A stretch of 64,000 nt of DNA from Clostridia bacterium (GTDB lineage Bacteria > Bacillota > DSM-521 > Neomoorellales > SLTJ01): the NCBI GenBank assembly GCA_024653205.1, contig JANLFO010000003.1, forward strand, positions 105,736 through 169,735. The letters run 5' to 3'. The notes beneath the pieces are model-generated. The model saw nothing but the letters and a program-made list of their open reading frames with translations, had not been told where the DNA came from and made no database searches. The position numbers and the translations under genes were made by a program. Shown here one piece after another: positions 17,501 to 25,867 of the stretch; positions within the stretch are counted from its first letter, which is position 1, and the number at the start of each line of letters is the position of its first letter.

Positions 17501-20408
17501 GGCTGTAGCGGGCGTCGGCCGGTATCGGCCAGCGCATGGTGTCCAGGGCGATCAGGCCGTAGATGACCCCGTTCAGCCCCTGGAAGGTGATGTCCCGGGG
17601 CTGGCTGGGGCCGGCGGGCGGGTTGGCGGGGATGTAGAAGTTGTATATTCTTTCCAGCAGGTTGTAGCCGCCCACGTTCCGGGGGTCACCCCCGGCGGCC
17701 ACAATGCCCAAAACCCGCCGCTCGTGGTCGGTTACCTTTTCCAGCTTGGTGTTGACTATGGTGGCAAAGTAGTTCTGGACCTCAGCGGTCACGTTGCTGA
17801 GGTAGTTAGCCGGGATTTCTTCACCGGCGTTCCTAAGCCCCACCACCAGCCAGTCGGAGCTGTAGGTTCCCTGGGTCTTGACGTAGTTGGTAACCAGGCC
17901 GATTGCCTGCCGTACCCGGGTGATGAGGGCGTCCTGCGCCTGGGGTTGGTAGTATACGGTGTAGGTCCGATGGGCTTTGTTCCCGGCGGCGTCGGTGGCT
18001 TCCACGGTGATGGAGTTGCTGCCCTCGGCCAGGGTGCAGGTGTAGCTGCCGCCCTCGGCCGGGGTCAGGAGGGTTTGGTTCAGGCGCACTACGGGTGTAA
18101 CCGGCCCGTCGGTTTCGTCCTCCGCCGCCACGGTGAAGCTCAGCTCGGCCAAGGCTACGCTCATGCCGTCACTAAGCCCGGTTACGGTGATGGCCGGCGG
18201 GGTGGTGTCGGTCGGCGCCTGGGGGGTTGAGAGCGTAAATTCCTCTTTCTCCCCGGCAACCGCCACCACTGCGGTGTACTCCCGGCCCGGCGGCAGCCGG
18301 AAGACCTTCTCTGCTTGACCCTGAGAGTCGGTGTCAAACTGGTCGATGTAGTAGCGGGTGGAATCGGCCTCAACCACCAGGGTCACCGGCTGCCCCGGAT
18401 AGGCGGTTTGCAGGCTTAAGGTAATCAGACCGCCGGGCTCCACCGTGGGGTAAACCTGGAGGTGGTCTCCGGTGGTGGAGGCCACGGTTATGAGAATGGA
18501 GGCCGGCTTTACCGCGCCGTCGGCGCCGAAGATGTTCCAGCCCTCGCAGCTCACCTCGTAGGTGCCGGGCGCGGTGAAGGTGATGGCTGCCCGGCCCTGG
18601 GAATCGGTGGTTACGGGGTTATCCCCCACCAGCCAGGGCTGGCCGTTGACCAGCAGGGTGGCGTTGGGGATGGGCCGCACCTCGGTCTCGCCCACCCCGC
18701 TGGGGGCGGAAAGATCGGTCCTCTCGCCGGTTAACGTGAAGTGAACGGTTTCGCCCGGCTCCACTTCCTCCCGGTCGGCCCGGAAATTCACGTACCAGGC
18801 GTCAAAGCCGGTGGCGGAGTAATACCAGACCACTTCGTCCCCGTCGTTTAGGTAGTAGGCCTGAGAGCCGTAGTTGGGCAGCCAGCCGTTCACCCGGTAG
18901 AGCCAGCCGGACATGGGGCCCTGGTCGAATTCCCGGTCCCCGCCGATCATGGCCACGTACAGGGCCCAGCCGTAGTCCTGAACGTCGAACTCGGTGGGGC
19001 CGTCTACCGGATTATTTGGGTCGTGCTTGGTGAAGCCCCTATCCGTAAGGGCCTTGAGCAGGATGTGCAGGGCCGTGGGACCTTCAAACCGGTCCACCTC
19101 CCAGCCCTGGGAGTAGGGGTTGGCCGAGGAGCCCGTGCCCGGGTTAAGGTAGGGGCCGCCGGCGCTGCCCAGGCCGAAGCGGGCTACGCTGATCCTGGTT
19201 CTGGGGATGATGGTCCGGTCGTAGCCCTCTACCCGGAGGTAGGCGGTCACCTCGCGGTCGTAGTTGACCGGAGGAGGGGCGGGAATGGTGCTTCCGTAGT
19301 AAAGTATGGGGGTGTCGAAATAGTTGTTGGCGTAGGGGGTTCCCAGCCCCACCACCAGGAAGTCCCGCCGATCGAAGACGTGGAAGTCGCAGACCGTGGC
19401 GGCCAGCAACTCGTCGCTCTGCCTTCTTACCTGGTACCAGTTGCCGTCGGCCTTGCGCAGGTAGAGCTTGCCGTCCATGACGGCGTAGAGGTCGTCCAGA
19501 GCCGTGCCGGCAAGTTTGGTAGGCGCGTGGGGCGCCTGGCCCAGGCTGGCCCACTGGCCGGTAGCGGTGTCCAGAACTGCTATTTCCCGACCGTAGCCCA
19601 CCAGGAGCTTCCCGTCGGCGGTTTTCCCGGTGCAGGTAGCGGCCTTGCCCGCCACTTGCGGCAGGGGCGTTACCGGCGTCCAGGCCCGACCGTCAAAGTA
19701 GTGCAGGCCTTCGGCCGTGCCCGCGTAGACGGCGGTGGTTACCGTCCCGTAGACGCTGTCGGCAACCGAGAATCCGTCCAGGCAGGTCACGGTCTTGCCG
19801 CCGAAGTAGTCCAGCAGGCTCCAGGAGAAGCCGTCGTAGCGGTAAAGCCCGCCGTCTCCCCGGGCCACGTAGATCTCGTCGGCGCTAAGGCCCCAGATGC
19901 GGGCCGGGTTTTCCACCCCTTCTACCCGGGTGAGGTCGGCGCCGTTGTAAAGGTAGAGGCCGGGGCTCATCGGGCTTTGGGTGCCGAGGTTCACCAAATA
20001 GATGTGGTTTTTGTCCGGACCCCACAGATCGGTGAATTCGTACTGGTGGTTTTTGCGGTCAATGGCGTCTACCTTGTAGCCGCAGTAGAGGCTGGTCCAG
20101 CGGTCCTCCCCCACGTAAGCCACCAGGGAGCCGTAGACGCTGATCCCGTACATGTCCTGGGGGGAGAAAACCAGCAGCTTGGTTAGGCCGTCTTTTACGT
20201 AGTCGAATATGCCGCCGATGGAAGAGGCCGGTTGCATTTCCAACCGGTAGGGGTGCATTTCCCGGAAGTCGTACTTTTGCACATATACTTCTTCTGCCCG
20301 GGCCTGCCCCGGGGGTAGCGCCAGGGAAGTGGCCAGCAAAAGGGCGGCTACCAGGCAGGCAAGCAGCCTCTGGGAGAGACGGCTCGGCTTTCTCATTCTG
20401 GCTAGCAT
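14064..20408 (-). CDS. Giant surface protein: beta-propeller, two DUF4430 (transcobalamin C-terminal-like) domains, alpha/alpha toroid, Ig-like modules and SLH anchor
   Basis: 2114 residues, exported and wall-anchored. Approximate order: signal peptide (1-38); propeller-like repeats (GLYRYDGFSWSLL, GLHYFDGRAWTPV) to ~370; DUF4430 #1 at ~388-540 (RVEGYDRTIIPRT, then SGWLYRVNGWLPNYGSQAYY and GDEVVWYYS); Ig-like modules to ~820; toroid at ~824-1136 with QNADGGWDLG and QAPEGGYYSWG turns; Ig-like modules; DUF4430 #2 at ~1462-1610 (RVEGYDCTIVPRT, SGWLYRVNGVLPDYGCQAY); a mixed region; three SLH repeats from ~1923. Transcobalamin and intrinsic factor consist of just such a toroid followed by a DUF4430-like domain that clamp cobalamin between them. 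ATG at 20408 follows GGGAGGTG. It is 26 bp after the preceding propeller gene. Corrinoid binding is inferred from architecture and the B12 riboswitches nearby, not shown. Confidence 0.85.
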   Translation of the reverse strand: MLARMRKPSRLSQRLLACLVAALLLATSLALPPGQARAEEVYVQKYDFREMHPYRLEMQPASSIGGIFDYVKDGLTKLLVFSPQDMYGISVYGSLVAYVGEDRWTSLYCGYKVDAIDRKNHQYEFTDLWGPDKNHIYLVNLGTQSPMSPGLYLYNGADLTRVEGVENPARIWGLSADEIYVARGDGGLYRYDGFSWSLLDYFGGKTVTCLDGFSVADSVYGTVTTAVYAGTAEGLHYFDGRAWTPVTPLPQVAGKAATCTGKTADGKLLVGYGREIAVLDTATGQWASLGQAPHAPTKLAGTALDDLYAVMDGKLYLRKADGNWYQVRRQSDELLAATVCDFHVFDRRDFLVVGLGTPYANNYFDTPILYYGSTIPAPPPVNYDREVTAYLRVEGYDRTIIPRTRISVARFGLGSAGGPYLNPGTGSSANPYSQGWEVDRFEGPTALHILLKALTDRGFTKHDPNNPVDGPTEFDVQDYGWALYVAMIGGDREFDQGPMSGWLYRVNGWLPNYGSQAYYLNDGDEVVWYYSATGFDAWYVNFRADREEVEPGETVHFTLTGERTDLSAPSGVGETEVRPIPNATLLVNGQPWLVGDNPVTTDSQGRAAITFTAPGTYEVSCEGWNIFGADGAVKPASILITVASTTGDHLQVYPTVEPGGLITLSLQTAYPGQPVTLVVEADSTRYYIDQFDTDSQGQAEKVFRLPPGREYTAVVAVAGEKEEFTLSTPQAPTDTTPPAITVTGLSDGMSVALAELSFTVAAEDETDGPVTPVVRLNQTLLTPAEGGSYTCTLAEGSNSITVEATDAAGNKAHRTYTVYYQPQAQDALITRVRQAIGLVTNYVKTQGTYSSDWLVVGLRNAGEEIPANYLSNVTAEVQNYFATIVNTKLEKVTDHERRVLGIVAAGGDPRNVGGYNLLERIYNFYIPANPPAGPSQPRDITFQGLNGVIYGLIALDTMRWPIPADARYSRDWMIQYLLEHQNADGGWDLGATGNSDVDITAMTLIGLAPYRDREDVSAAIDRAVEWLAQKQAPEGGYYSWGTYNSESVSQAIIALCANGIDPTSERFTKNKNLVEALLDFLQADGSILHTLDGSGVTGMATEQGYQALLAYDKFVRHNGAYNGGRTSIYYFGEYAAVKVAGKATDPSVTLAAGNREVAQSDNAWSIQLTSGTVKDNLSAADLTLTGLPAGLSAAAAKGEGNTVIITVTGAAHQALSRLTPVTVVIKASAVVEPGAVDSAPITLYLNPAPVRQQEVMVSEAQKDLTLDQDSPAATVTVPQNVTEARLNLIPLVTETEGQKRATIPQALTVQAETSAGQVKVEIPQNTGISAPLTWAGTLNLPTIKPNSSVTVTPDPGKTATVQAVIEVGAEDQELVFDRAVRLVFAGQAGKEVGYYRQGVFTKITTVMTSDSQQAGDALPAGGDGRIDVGQDLVVWTKHLTRFVIYTQTTSGSGGQPPSSGSVSVYIRVEGYDCTIVPRTRVVVDNFDLTPYLGPASGISAEPSPGWGPDKLTKPTVAHALIRALESVGIDCTDHDSGLDLQDYGWALYVAMIAGDREFDYRSTSGWLYRVNGVLPDYGCQAYTLKGGEDIVWYFAVYGFETWYTQLSASKTSAKTGEEITLTLTGTKTDLSGSSGTGPTVSAKLKGAVIYVNGQEYQPEGTPVATDENGQAVIRFYQPGTYEVSAERYDSRGLRDMVRPVPVTITVTGSAIVPGGPAAPVSDTALEEALKKAATTGVVALEADGVQTLLVLSREQLSKIWEAKKPLAVSVQGVQFVLSADSLKVPEVTAAGTAQLELKAQKLDASAVRDLLAALGEQHRLVGEVYELDLAVVDKDGKRQSVARWPDLRVILPVPEAAKEAAAAGRVKAYRYDEAKQSWEEVGGTYDAAQGTISVKVEHLSKYALLESLSPAAAAAVTTAPGTAKTFPDIAGHWAQKEIEFMAGKGYVVGISEDRFAPEATVTRAQFAVILARMAGLAPNPEAAARFGDIPADAWYRGMVGAAAAAGLVSGTGERTFSPQQPITREQMAAMMVRLLAKSGPDLSIDDRETARLLAGFADAGEISTWAKNSVALAVREGLMRGRQANRFEPRGQSTRAEAAVVLYRLLQKLPELGK

Positions 20409-20434
20409 TCTTGCTCACACCTCCCCGAAAAGCC

Positions 20435-22702
20435 TTACTCTACGCTCCATACCAGCGGCACCGCCAGCAGGGGCCGCATGCCCTCAAAGCTGTCCCACAC
20501 CAGGGCCTTTAAGGTGTAGGCGCCGCTTGAGGGAATGGTGAGGCCGCCGGCGGTGAGCTCCGCCTGCTCTCCGGCTCCGACCTCGCGCGAGGTCGAATCA
20601 TAGGCCACCATGGCCTTGCTCTGCTCGTCGTAGAGGCAGACGATCAGGGTGACCGGCTGGGAAGCAGTGGTCTGGTTGCTGATGCTCACGGTTACGCTGG
20701 CGGTATCGTCCAGGGAGAAGCCGCCGGTGCCCACCCTTTCGATCTGCAGCTCGCCACCGGCCGCCGGCGGCAGGGTGACGGAAAGTTTCACCGGAGCGTT
20801 CTGCCAGTTGCCCGCCGCGTCTTTGGCGATGAGGTATATCTCGTAGGCCGTGCCGGCGCTGAGGCCGCTTATGGACCGGCTCACTTCCTCCGTGCCCGGC
20901 ACCTCTGCCGGGGTCCAGCTCTCATACTCGCTTCCGGGAGCCACCCCCTCTTCCACCACCCGGTAGTACGCCGTGCCGGGCTCGTTTAGCTTGAGCCTGA
21001 GCGTAAAGCCGGTGGGTACTATGTTGTCTACCGAAGGATAGCCCGGGGCGAACTGCGGCGGGGTGGTGTCCGAAGGGGCGGGGTTATAAGTCACGGTGTA
21101 GGTGGCCGTGGCTCGGTTGCCGGAATCGTCCGTGGCTTCGATGTGGATGCTGTTCTCGCCCTCGGCCAGGGTTACGGCAAAGAGGAAGCTGCCGTCTGGC
21201 TGGCGGGTGCCGAAAATAACCTGGCCGCCAGCCCCGCCCAGCTTCACCACCGGCACTACCGGGCCGTCCACTTGGTCGTAGGCGCTGACGGTAAAGCTCA
21301 GCTCCGGGGAGGACACGGTCATGCCCTCGCTAAGCCCGGTGACGTTAATCGCCGGGGGCGTGGTGTCGCTCGGCGCGTAGCGGGTGAGTTTGTAGAGGTC
21401 GGAGCCGATGGCGAAATATACGCTGCCATCCAGGCCGGTGCAGGCGTTGGTGGGGCTGGGGGTGCCGGTAAGGTCAGCCGGCAGCTCTAGCTCCCTCCAA
21501 CTCGTGCCGTCAAAGAACTGGGCGGTATCCCGGTGGACGAATATCAGGCCGGCACCCAGCCCAATGCTTCCGGAGGTGGTACCCTGCAAATAACTGACAT
21601 CAAAGGCTGCTTCTTCCGCCCAGTTCCCGTTTCTGTACCGATAAATATGTCCAGTATCACCAAAGGCGGCGCTGGTAACGGCGAGTATATCCTCGTCATT
21701 TAGCGCCCATATTCTCTGGAGGCGGTTCAGGTTCAAGCCCACCGGCGAGATGTCCGCCCACTCCCCGCTGGTTCGGTTGTACCGGTAGAGTACGGGCCGG
21801 TTAGTGTTCGAGGACAGATACCCCCCGAGGTACAGGTAGCCGGAAGTGCACGCCCCGGTGAGGAATCTGGCTTGGGGAAGACCTGCGGCCTCGTAGTCTA
21901 TCTTCTGCCAGACGTTTAGCGCGGGATTATAGCGCGCCACCCCCTCGCGGAAGGAAAAGACTTCGTTGCTGTCCCCAACCAGATACTGCGGATTGGTTAT
22001 TTCGCATGGCATCCGGTCATACACCACACCGCTTACGCTGCGGCGAAGGTAGTAAGTGCCTGATCCGGCCCGTTCCGTGAAGAAGAAGTCGTCCTCCGCC
22101 AGGGCATACGCTCTCATGATCGGATACCCTAGGTCGCGCGAGGTTCCCTGGGCAAAATCAACTATGGACGCGTTCTGGGACGCCTTCGAGCCCCGGACCA
22201 CAAACCTATCCGGGCCTATGTTGACCAAGACTCCGGAGGCGTCCACCGGTCCAAGCTTCTGCCAGGTATAGCCCTGGACCTTGGCAGTGGTGGTGAACTC
22301 TAGCTTGTACGTGGTGGCCGGAACTCCATTTTTGGTGAAAAGAAGGTAAGCATCGTACGAGTGCTCGGGTTGGAGGCCAGACACCGTTCCAGTTCCCCTA
22401 CCAGTGCCGTACCAACCCCAGTCAATCTGGCGACCACTGCCTATGATGCTGTCCACCGAGGGCTCCGGCGCCCCATGATCCAACAACAGGATATAGCTAC
22501 TACTCATATCGAGCCCCTCGGCGGCATACTCGATAACCACAAAGGTGGAACTTAAGGTGGCCACCGCGGGTGGATAGGTGAACTCCGGACCGTTAGCCGC
22601 ATGTGCATTCCCAGGCACCGAAGAGTAAGCGGAAAGAAAGATTAGCGCGGCGAGCGCTGCCAGAACCAAGCGATTGCCGCTTCTTTTCCTTATGGTAAGC
22701 AT
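20435..22702 (-). CDS. Exported propeller/Ig-like surface protein without visible anchor
   Basis: 755 residues. A signal peptide ends near GNAHA. Residues ~40-130 resemble a fibronectin/Ig module. Residues ~130-440 contain kelch-like repeats that often hold a tyrosine-rich blade strand followed by W (ARYNPALNVWQKI, YRYNRTSGEWADI, YRYRNGNWAEE). After ~440 come two TTPP-initiated Ig-like modules; the first (SDTTPPAINVTGLSEGM) is nearly the same as one in the next gene, and a third module ends the protein. There is no SLH, LPxTG or C-terminal membrane segment. ATG at 22702 follows GGGAGGTG. It is transcribed with the 2114-residue gene (26-bp gap), so it may bind to or assist that protein. Confidence 0.75.
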   Translation of the reverse strand: MLTIRKRSGNRLVLAALAALIFLSAYSSVPGNAHAANGPEFTYPPAVATLSSTFVVIEYAAEGLDMSSSYILLLDHGAPEPSVDSIIGSGRQIDWGWYGTGRGTGTVSGLQPEHSYDAYLLFTKNGVPATTYKLEFTTTAKVQGYTWQKLGPVDASGVLVNIGPDRFVVRGSKASQNASIVDFAQGTSRDLGYPIMRAYALAEDDFFFTERAGSGTYYLRRSVSGVVYDRMPCEITNPQYLVGDSNEVFSFREGVARYNPALNVWQKIDYEAAGLPQARFLTGACTSGYLYLGGYLSSNTNRPVLYRYNRTSGEWADISPVGLNLNRLQRIWALNDEDILAVTSAAFGDTGHIYRYRNGNWAEEAAFDVSYLQGTTSGSIGLGAGLIFVHRDTAQFFDGTSWRELELPADLTGTPSPTNACTGLDGSVYFAIGSDLYKLTRYAPSDTTPPAINVTGLSEGMTVSSPELSFTVSAYDQVDGPVVPVVKLGGAGGQVIFGTRQPDGSFLFAVTLAEGENSIHIEATDDSGNRATATYTVTYNPAPSDTTPPQFAPGYPSVDNIVPTGFTLRLKLNEPGTAYYRVVEEGVAPGSEYESWTPAEVPGTEEVSRSISGLSAGTAYEIYLIAKDAAGNWQNAPVKLSVTLPPAAGGELQIERVGTGGFSLDDTASVTVSISNQTTASQPVTLIVCLYDEQSKAMVAYDSTSREVGAGEQAELTAGGLTIPSSGAYTLKALVWDSFEGMRPLLAVPLVWSVE

Positions 22703-22760
22703 GGGCTGACACCTCCCATGAAAAAACCACTAGATTTAGGGGAAGACCCCGGTATAGGAA

Positions 22761-22848
22761 AGGCACCTGCGTTTCTAAATAGTAATAAGGCAATAACGAG
22801 CCAAAACGGAGAGGTGCCTCTGCGCGGGCGTAGCCCCGCGCAGAGGCA
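22761..22848 (-). promoter_or_regulatory. Overlapping hairpins between two surface-protein genes (terminator/attenuator)
   Basis: Just past the stop of the 620-residue gene a perfect 14-bp stem forms (TGCCTCTGCGCGGG at 22815-22828 with 22835-22848). Part of this stem (22812-22819, AGGTGCCT) is also complementary to AGGCACCT at 22761-22768. The two pairings exclude each other, as in an attenuator. The strong stem may simply terminate the upstream transcript. The next gene starts at 22702. Confidence 0.6.
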
Positions 22849-22861
22849 TATTCTCGGCTTC

Positions 22862-24724
22862 CTAGTGGACATAGTAGAGATAACCCGAGTCATCCCCGTA
22901 GAAGAGCTTGCCGTCAGCGGCCGCAAAACCCTGCAGCACGTAGTTTTGGCTGGTATAGGTCCATCGGCCTTCTGACTTCCATTGCTCTTCTTCTTCGTCG
23001 TAGTAATGCTTTACGCAGACGGCCCGGCCTCCCTGGTTGTTTTCCGTGACATAGATGTAAATCTCGGTATCGGAAGCCGGGTAGACCACAGGTGAGGACT
23101 GGATTATCCGCAAATTCAGGTCATTGGGATCCTCACTTACCAGTTCGACAGGACGTCCAAAACCACCGCCGGAAACCGGCACCGCCCACAAGCCGGAACC
23201 GCCGTAAATCCGGCCCATTCCCACGTACACCCAGTCGCCGTACCTGACCGGCGTAGAGGTGCAGTAGTTCTGCGGCTGTACGGGAGTTACTGCGCCCACT
23301 ATCCTCTGGGTTGTTGGGTTATACTCAAGCTGGTACAGGTACCCGTCAGCAGAGGTCAGGTAGAGATAGTCGTTCCCAGTGGCGTTGTCGTAGTAACAAA
23401 TAGAGGAGCGTATAGGCTCATTGCTCTGCGTCAGGTCGTAGGCCTGCACGCCGGGGGTGTTGGTGTCCTGGTCTACCTCTATTGCATTGCCGTCCTGGTC
23501 CGGCTCCAACTTTACCACGTGGACCTTACCGTCTTCGTCACCGAAAATGGCCACATCGTCCACGCAGGCGGCTCCGGCCCAGTAGTAACCCTTGGGCGAA
23601 CCTCCGGTGTACTCCCACTTGACCTGTCCCGTATTGGCATCAATGCAGAAGTACTTTCCGCCCGTACTGCCCGTCCATTTACCCAGCAAGAGGTAGGAGC
23701 CAGTGGCGTTCTGGTAGTACTTCAAAGGCGTATTGGCCTGGCCGGACTGGGCGAGGTTGCAGAAGTTGCTGTTCAAGCTGAGCGCACCCGTACCCAACCC
23801 CGTCACCTTCTCCACCCCCATGCTCTGGGCTATCACCTGGCAGTCGGTGAAGCAGCAGGTGGCGGTGGAGGAAGCGGAGGTAGTATAATCGAACACGAAG
23901 CGGATGTCGTAGTTTACGCCTGAATTAGGGAAGTAGGTGGTGCTGATGTTTTCATTGACCGGTACCCACGTATCGTAGGCCGTAGGCGTAATGGTCAGCG
24001 CCGTGTTCCAGGTGGAATCGCTGGGCCTTTTTACTTGCACCTTGATGAGCCGCTGGCTGGGCGGAGATCCGGTATACTGCTGCAAGTAGGAAAAGGCAAT
24101 GCGCACGTTGGAGTTGCTGGGCACGTACACGGTCTGCTGGATATAGCCGTCTCCGTCGGTGGAAGGATCGTTCTCGTGGATCCGGGCACAGGTCTTACCC
24201 GATACGGTGGTCTGGGAAAACTCCGGGGAACCGGCCGAGCTACCCGTGGTCCACCCGTCTAAACTCGTGGTAAAGTCCTTGTTCTGAGTCTGGTTTAAAT
24301 GGGTGTTTACCCCAAGGAAAATGCTGTTCCCGTCAGAGGCCGGGGTGCAAAGTTGGAAACCCCCCGTGTCTACGGTCAGCGGTGTGGATCCTGCCACCAG
24401 GGAATTGCCGCTGGTGTAGTACTCGTATAGCTTCTGGAAGGGGAAGACGTAAACGTAGCCCGTGTCGTTGGTGGTCACGTAAATAGGGGTGGAATCTATG
24501 CCGAAAAAGCTCCCGTATTCGGTTTGCACTGAGGTGACCGTAGCGGTAGACCCGGTGGGCAGCGCCGCACCGGTGTAAATCCCGCTGTTCTTCGCGTCCT
24601 TCTGGAACTGCGGCCAGTCGGCGGCAAGCGCCGGCGTGGCCGCAACCAACGCAACCAATAATAAGGCAAGAAAGATTACCAACGTCTTCTTCCCCACGTT
24701 TAAAGCACCTAGACTGATAGGCAT
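22862..24724 (-). CDS. Exported PQQ-like beta-propeller protein
   Basis: 620 residues. After a signal peptide (ALLLVALVAATPALA), the mature start ADWPQFQKDAKNSGIY is the classic entry of PQQ-type (eight-blade WD-like) propellers. Blade motifs such as YFCIDANTGQVKWEY and YLYQLEYNP follow. Residues ~130-280 look like an inserted carbohydrate-binding/jelly-roll module (ENDPSTDGDGYIQQTVYV). The protein ends at LFYGDDSGYLYYVH, so no anchor is seen. ATG at 24724 follows GGGGAGGT at 11 bases. A GTG nine codons later is an alternative. No active site of a PQQ dehydrogenase is evident, so a scaffold or binding role is more likely. Confidence 0.75.
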   Translation of the reverse strand: MPISLGALNVGKKTLVIFLALLLVALVAATPALAADWPQFQKDAKNSGIYTGAALPTGSTATVTSVQTEYGSFFGIDSTPIYVTTNDTGYVYVFPFQKLYEYYTSGNSLVAGSTPLTVDTGGFQLCTPASDGNSIFLGVNTHLNQTQNKDFTTSLDGWTTGSSAGSPEFSQTTVSGKTCARIHENDPSTDGDGYIQQTVYVPSNSNVRIAFSYLQQYTGSPPSQRLIKVQVKRPSDSTWNTALTITPTAYDTWVPVNENISTTYFPNSGVNYDIRFVFDYTTSASSTATCCFTDCQVIAQSMGVEKVTGLGTGALSLNSNFCNLAQSGQANTPLKYYQNATGSYLLLGKWTGSTGGKYFCIDANTGQVKWEYTGGSPKGYYWAGAACVDDVAIFGDEDGKVHVVKLEPDQDGNAIEVDQDTNTPGVQAYDLTQSNEPIRSSICYYDNATGNDYLYLTSADGYLYQLEYNPTTQRIVGAVTPVQPQNYCTSTPVRYGDWVYVGMGRIYGGSGLWAVPVSGGGFGRPVELVSEDPNDLNLRIIQSSPVVYPASDTEIYIYVTENNQGGRAVCVKHYYDEEEEQWKSEGRWTYTSQNYVLQGFAAADGKLFYGDDSGYLYYVH

Positions 24725-24936
24725 TTTCCTACGAACCTCCCCAATCGTGAAATTGGACTTGGGCCTACAGCCCTGTCCAGTTCCCCACCCTTGCTTCTGC
24801 CGCTTCCGCCCGACCTTTGTGGTTGCTCGGGATTACAGACGTTACACGGCAAGATGGCAACTGTTTATCTCGCGTAATCCCTCACCTCCCCGGGGGCAGT
24901 CGGAATACCCACGTGCCCGACACAACTTCTCCCTAC

Positions 24937-25409
24937 CTACTTCCCCAGCTCCGGCAGCTTCTGCAATAGCCGGTAAAGCACCACCGCTGCCTCCGCGCGG
25001 GTGGACTGGCCCCGGGGCTCAAAGCGGTTGGCCTGCCGGCCCCGCATCAGGCCCTCCCGCACCGCCAGGGCTACGGAGTTTTTCGCCCAGGGGGAGATCT
25101 CCCCGGCATCGGCAAACCCGGCCAGCAACCGGGCCGTTTCCCGGTCGTCAATGCTCAGGTCCGGGCCGCTCTTGGACAGGAGCCGCACCATCATGGCCGC
25201 CACCTGCTCCCGGGTGATGGGCTGCTGCGGCGAGAAGGTGCGCTCGCCGGTGCCGGATACCAGGCCGGCCGCAGCCGCCGCCCCCACCATTCCCCGGTAC
25301 CAGGCGCCAGCCGGCAGGTCGCTAAACCGGGCCGCGGCTTCGGGATCGGCCGCAAGTCCCGCCATCCGGGCCAGGATGACCGCGAATTGGGCCCGGGTGA
25401 CGGTGGCCT
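24937..25409 (-). repeat. Duplicated SLH-coding block, copy 2 (copy 1 at 14064-14536)
   Basis: Identity with copy 1 breaks off sharply at about 25409/14536, inside the codons before TVTRAQF. This marks the deletion or recombination junction. Confidence 0.9.
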
Positions 25410-25464
25410 GCACGCCTCCGTTATTTACCCACCCCCGACCCTGGCTGGCAGCCCAGCCAAGCAA
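24937..25464 (-). pseudogene. SLH-domain gene remnant behind cobalamin riboswitch 2
   Basis: The frame encodes about 155 residues of SLH repeats nearly identical to the C-terminus of the 2114-residue protein, beginning at ATVTRAQFAVILARM. Upstream of that point it has ~18 unrelated codons with no credible start or ribosome site: the only nearby GGAGG touches a GTG. There is no signal peptide. It therefore looks like the 3' end of a once B12-controlled SLH protein gene whose 5' part has been deleted, leaving its riboswitch and terminator in front. The alternative, that a long gene was lost by misassembly between repeats, cannot be excluded. Confidence 0.75.
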
Positions 25465-25466
25465 GA

Positions 25467-25493
25467 ACCCCGGCTGCTTCCGAAAGCCGGGGT
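25467..25493 (-). terminator. Terminator of cobalamin riboswitch 2 expression platform
   Basis: ACCCCGGCT (25467-25475) and AGCCGGGGT (25485-25493) form a 9-bp stem, followed on the minus strand by TCTTGCTT. It closely resembles the terminator of riboswitch 1 (ACCCCGGC core), supporting common descent of the two leaders. Confidence 0.75.
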
Positions 25494-25617
25494 CTTGACG
25501 GTGCGCAAGGCACTATCGGGAGCGGTACGCCCCTGGCGGCCGTTTAATCGCCCGTCGGCCGCCCGGCATTACCGCCACCAGCTTCCCGCCTTTCCTCGGA
25601 AGGCCGAAGCGGTCCAC

Positions 25618-25815
25618 CGCCGGGGCAGGTCTCCTGGCTTGCGGATCCTCGCTCTCCTCCGCCTTCCCGTCCCTCACGCGCGACAACCTGCTGACAGCGC
25701 CGCCGCACGGCAACGGACAGTGGCACCCTGGAAGGTCGCTCCCCGCTTACAGTGGCCGGGCCGCCCGGGATTCGCACCCGGTTCCCTTTTAATCCGGAAA
25801 TCTCCCGGAACCCCT
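25618..25815 (-). ncRNA. Cobalamin riboswitch 2
   Basis: On the minus strand: GGGAACCGGGTGCGAATCCC, GGCCACTGTAAGCGGGG, GCCACTGTCCG, GGGAAGGCGG and the B12 box GCCAGGAGACCTGCC (25638-25624). The order and spacing match riboswitch 1 and the cobalamin family. The output terminator is at 25467-25493. The only downstream frame is the SLH remnant, and the next intact gene is the PQQ-like propeller at 24724, so the riboswitch may now control nothing or the propeller operon. Confidence 0.93.
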
Positions 25816-25867
25816 GCGGTAGCTCTGTTCAGTTTTGCGGCCGGCATACACCGCCATAAAATACGAA

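Noticed and set aside
15378..18230. Two long plus-strand frames (339 and 485 codons) opposite the 2114-residue protein
   Set aside because: They are shadows of the strongly patterned minus-strand gene and show glycine/valine-rich nonsense without domains.
24725..24936. Possible extra riboswitch or small gene before the PQQ-like propeller
   Set aside because: No conserved core, terminator or coding frame could be supported in these 212 bases.
12171..25464. Squalene-hopene cyclase or protein prenyltransferase activity for the toroid proteins
   Set aside because: The DGGF-type turns show the toroid fold, but no DxDD or zinc-site motif was found and the proteins are exported and wall-anchored.
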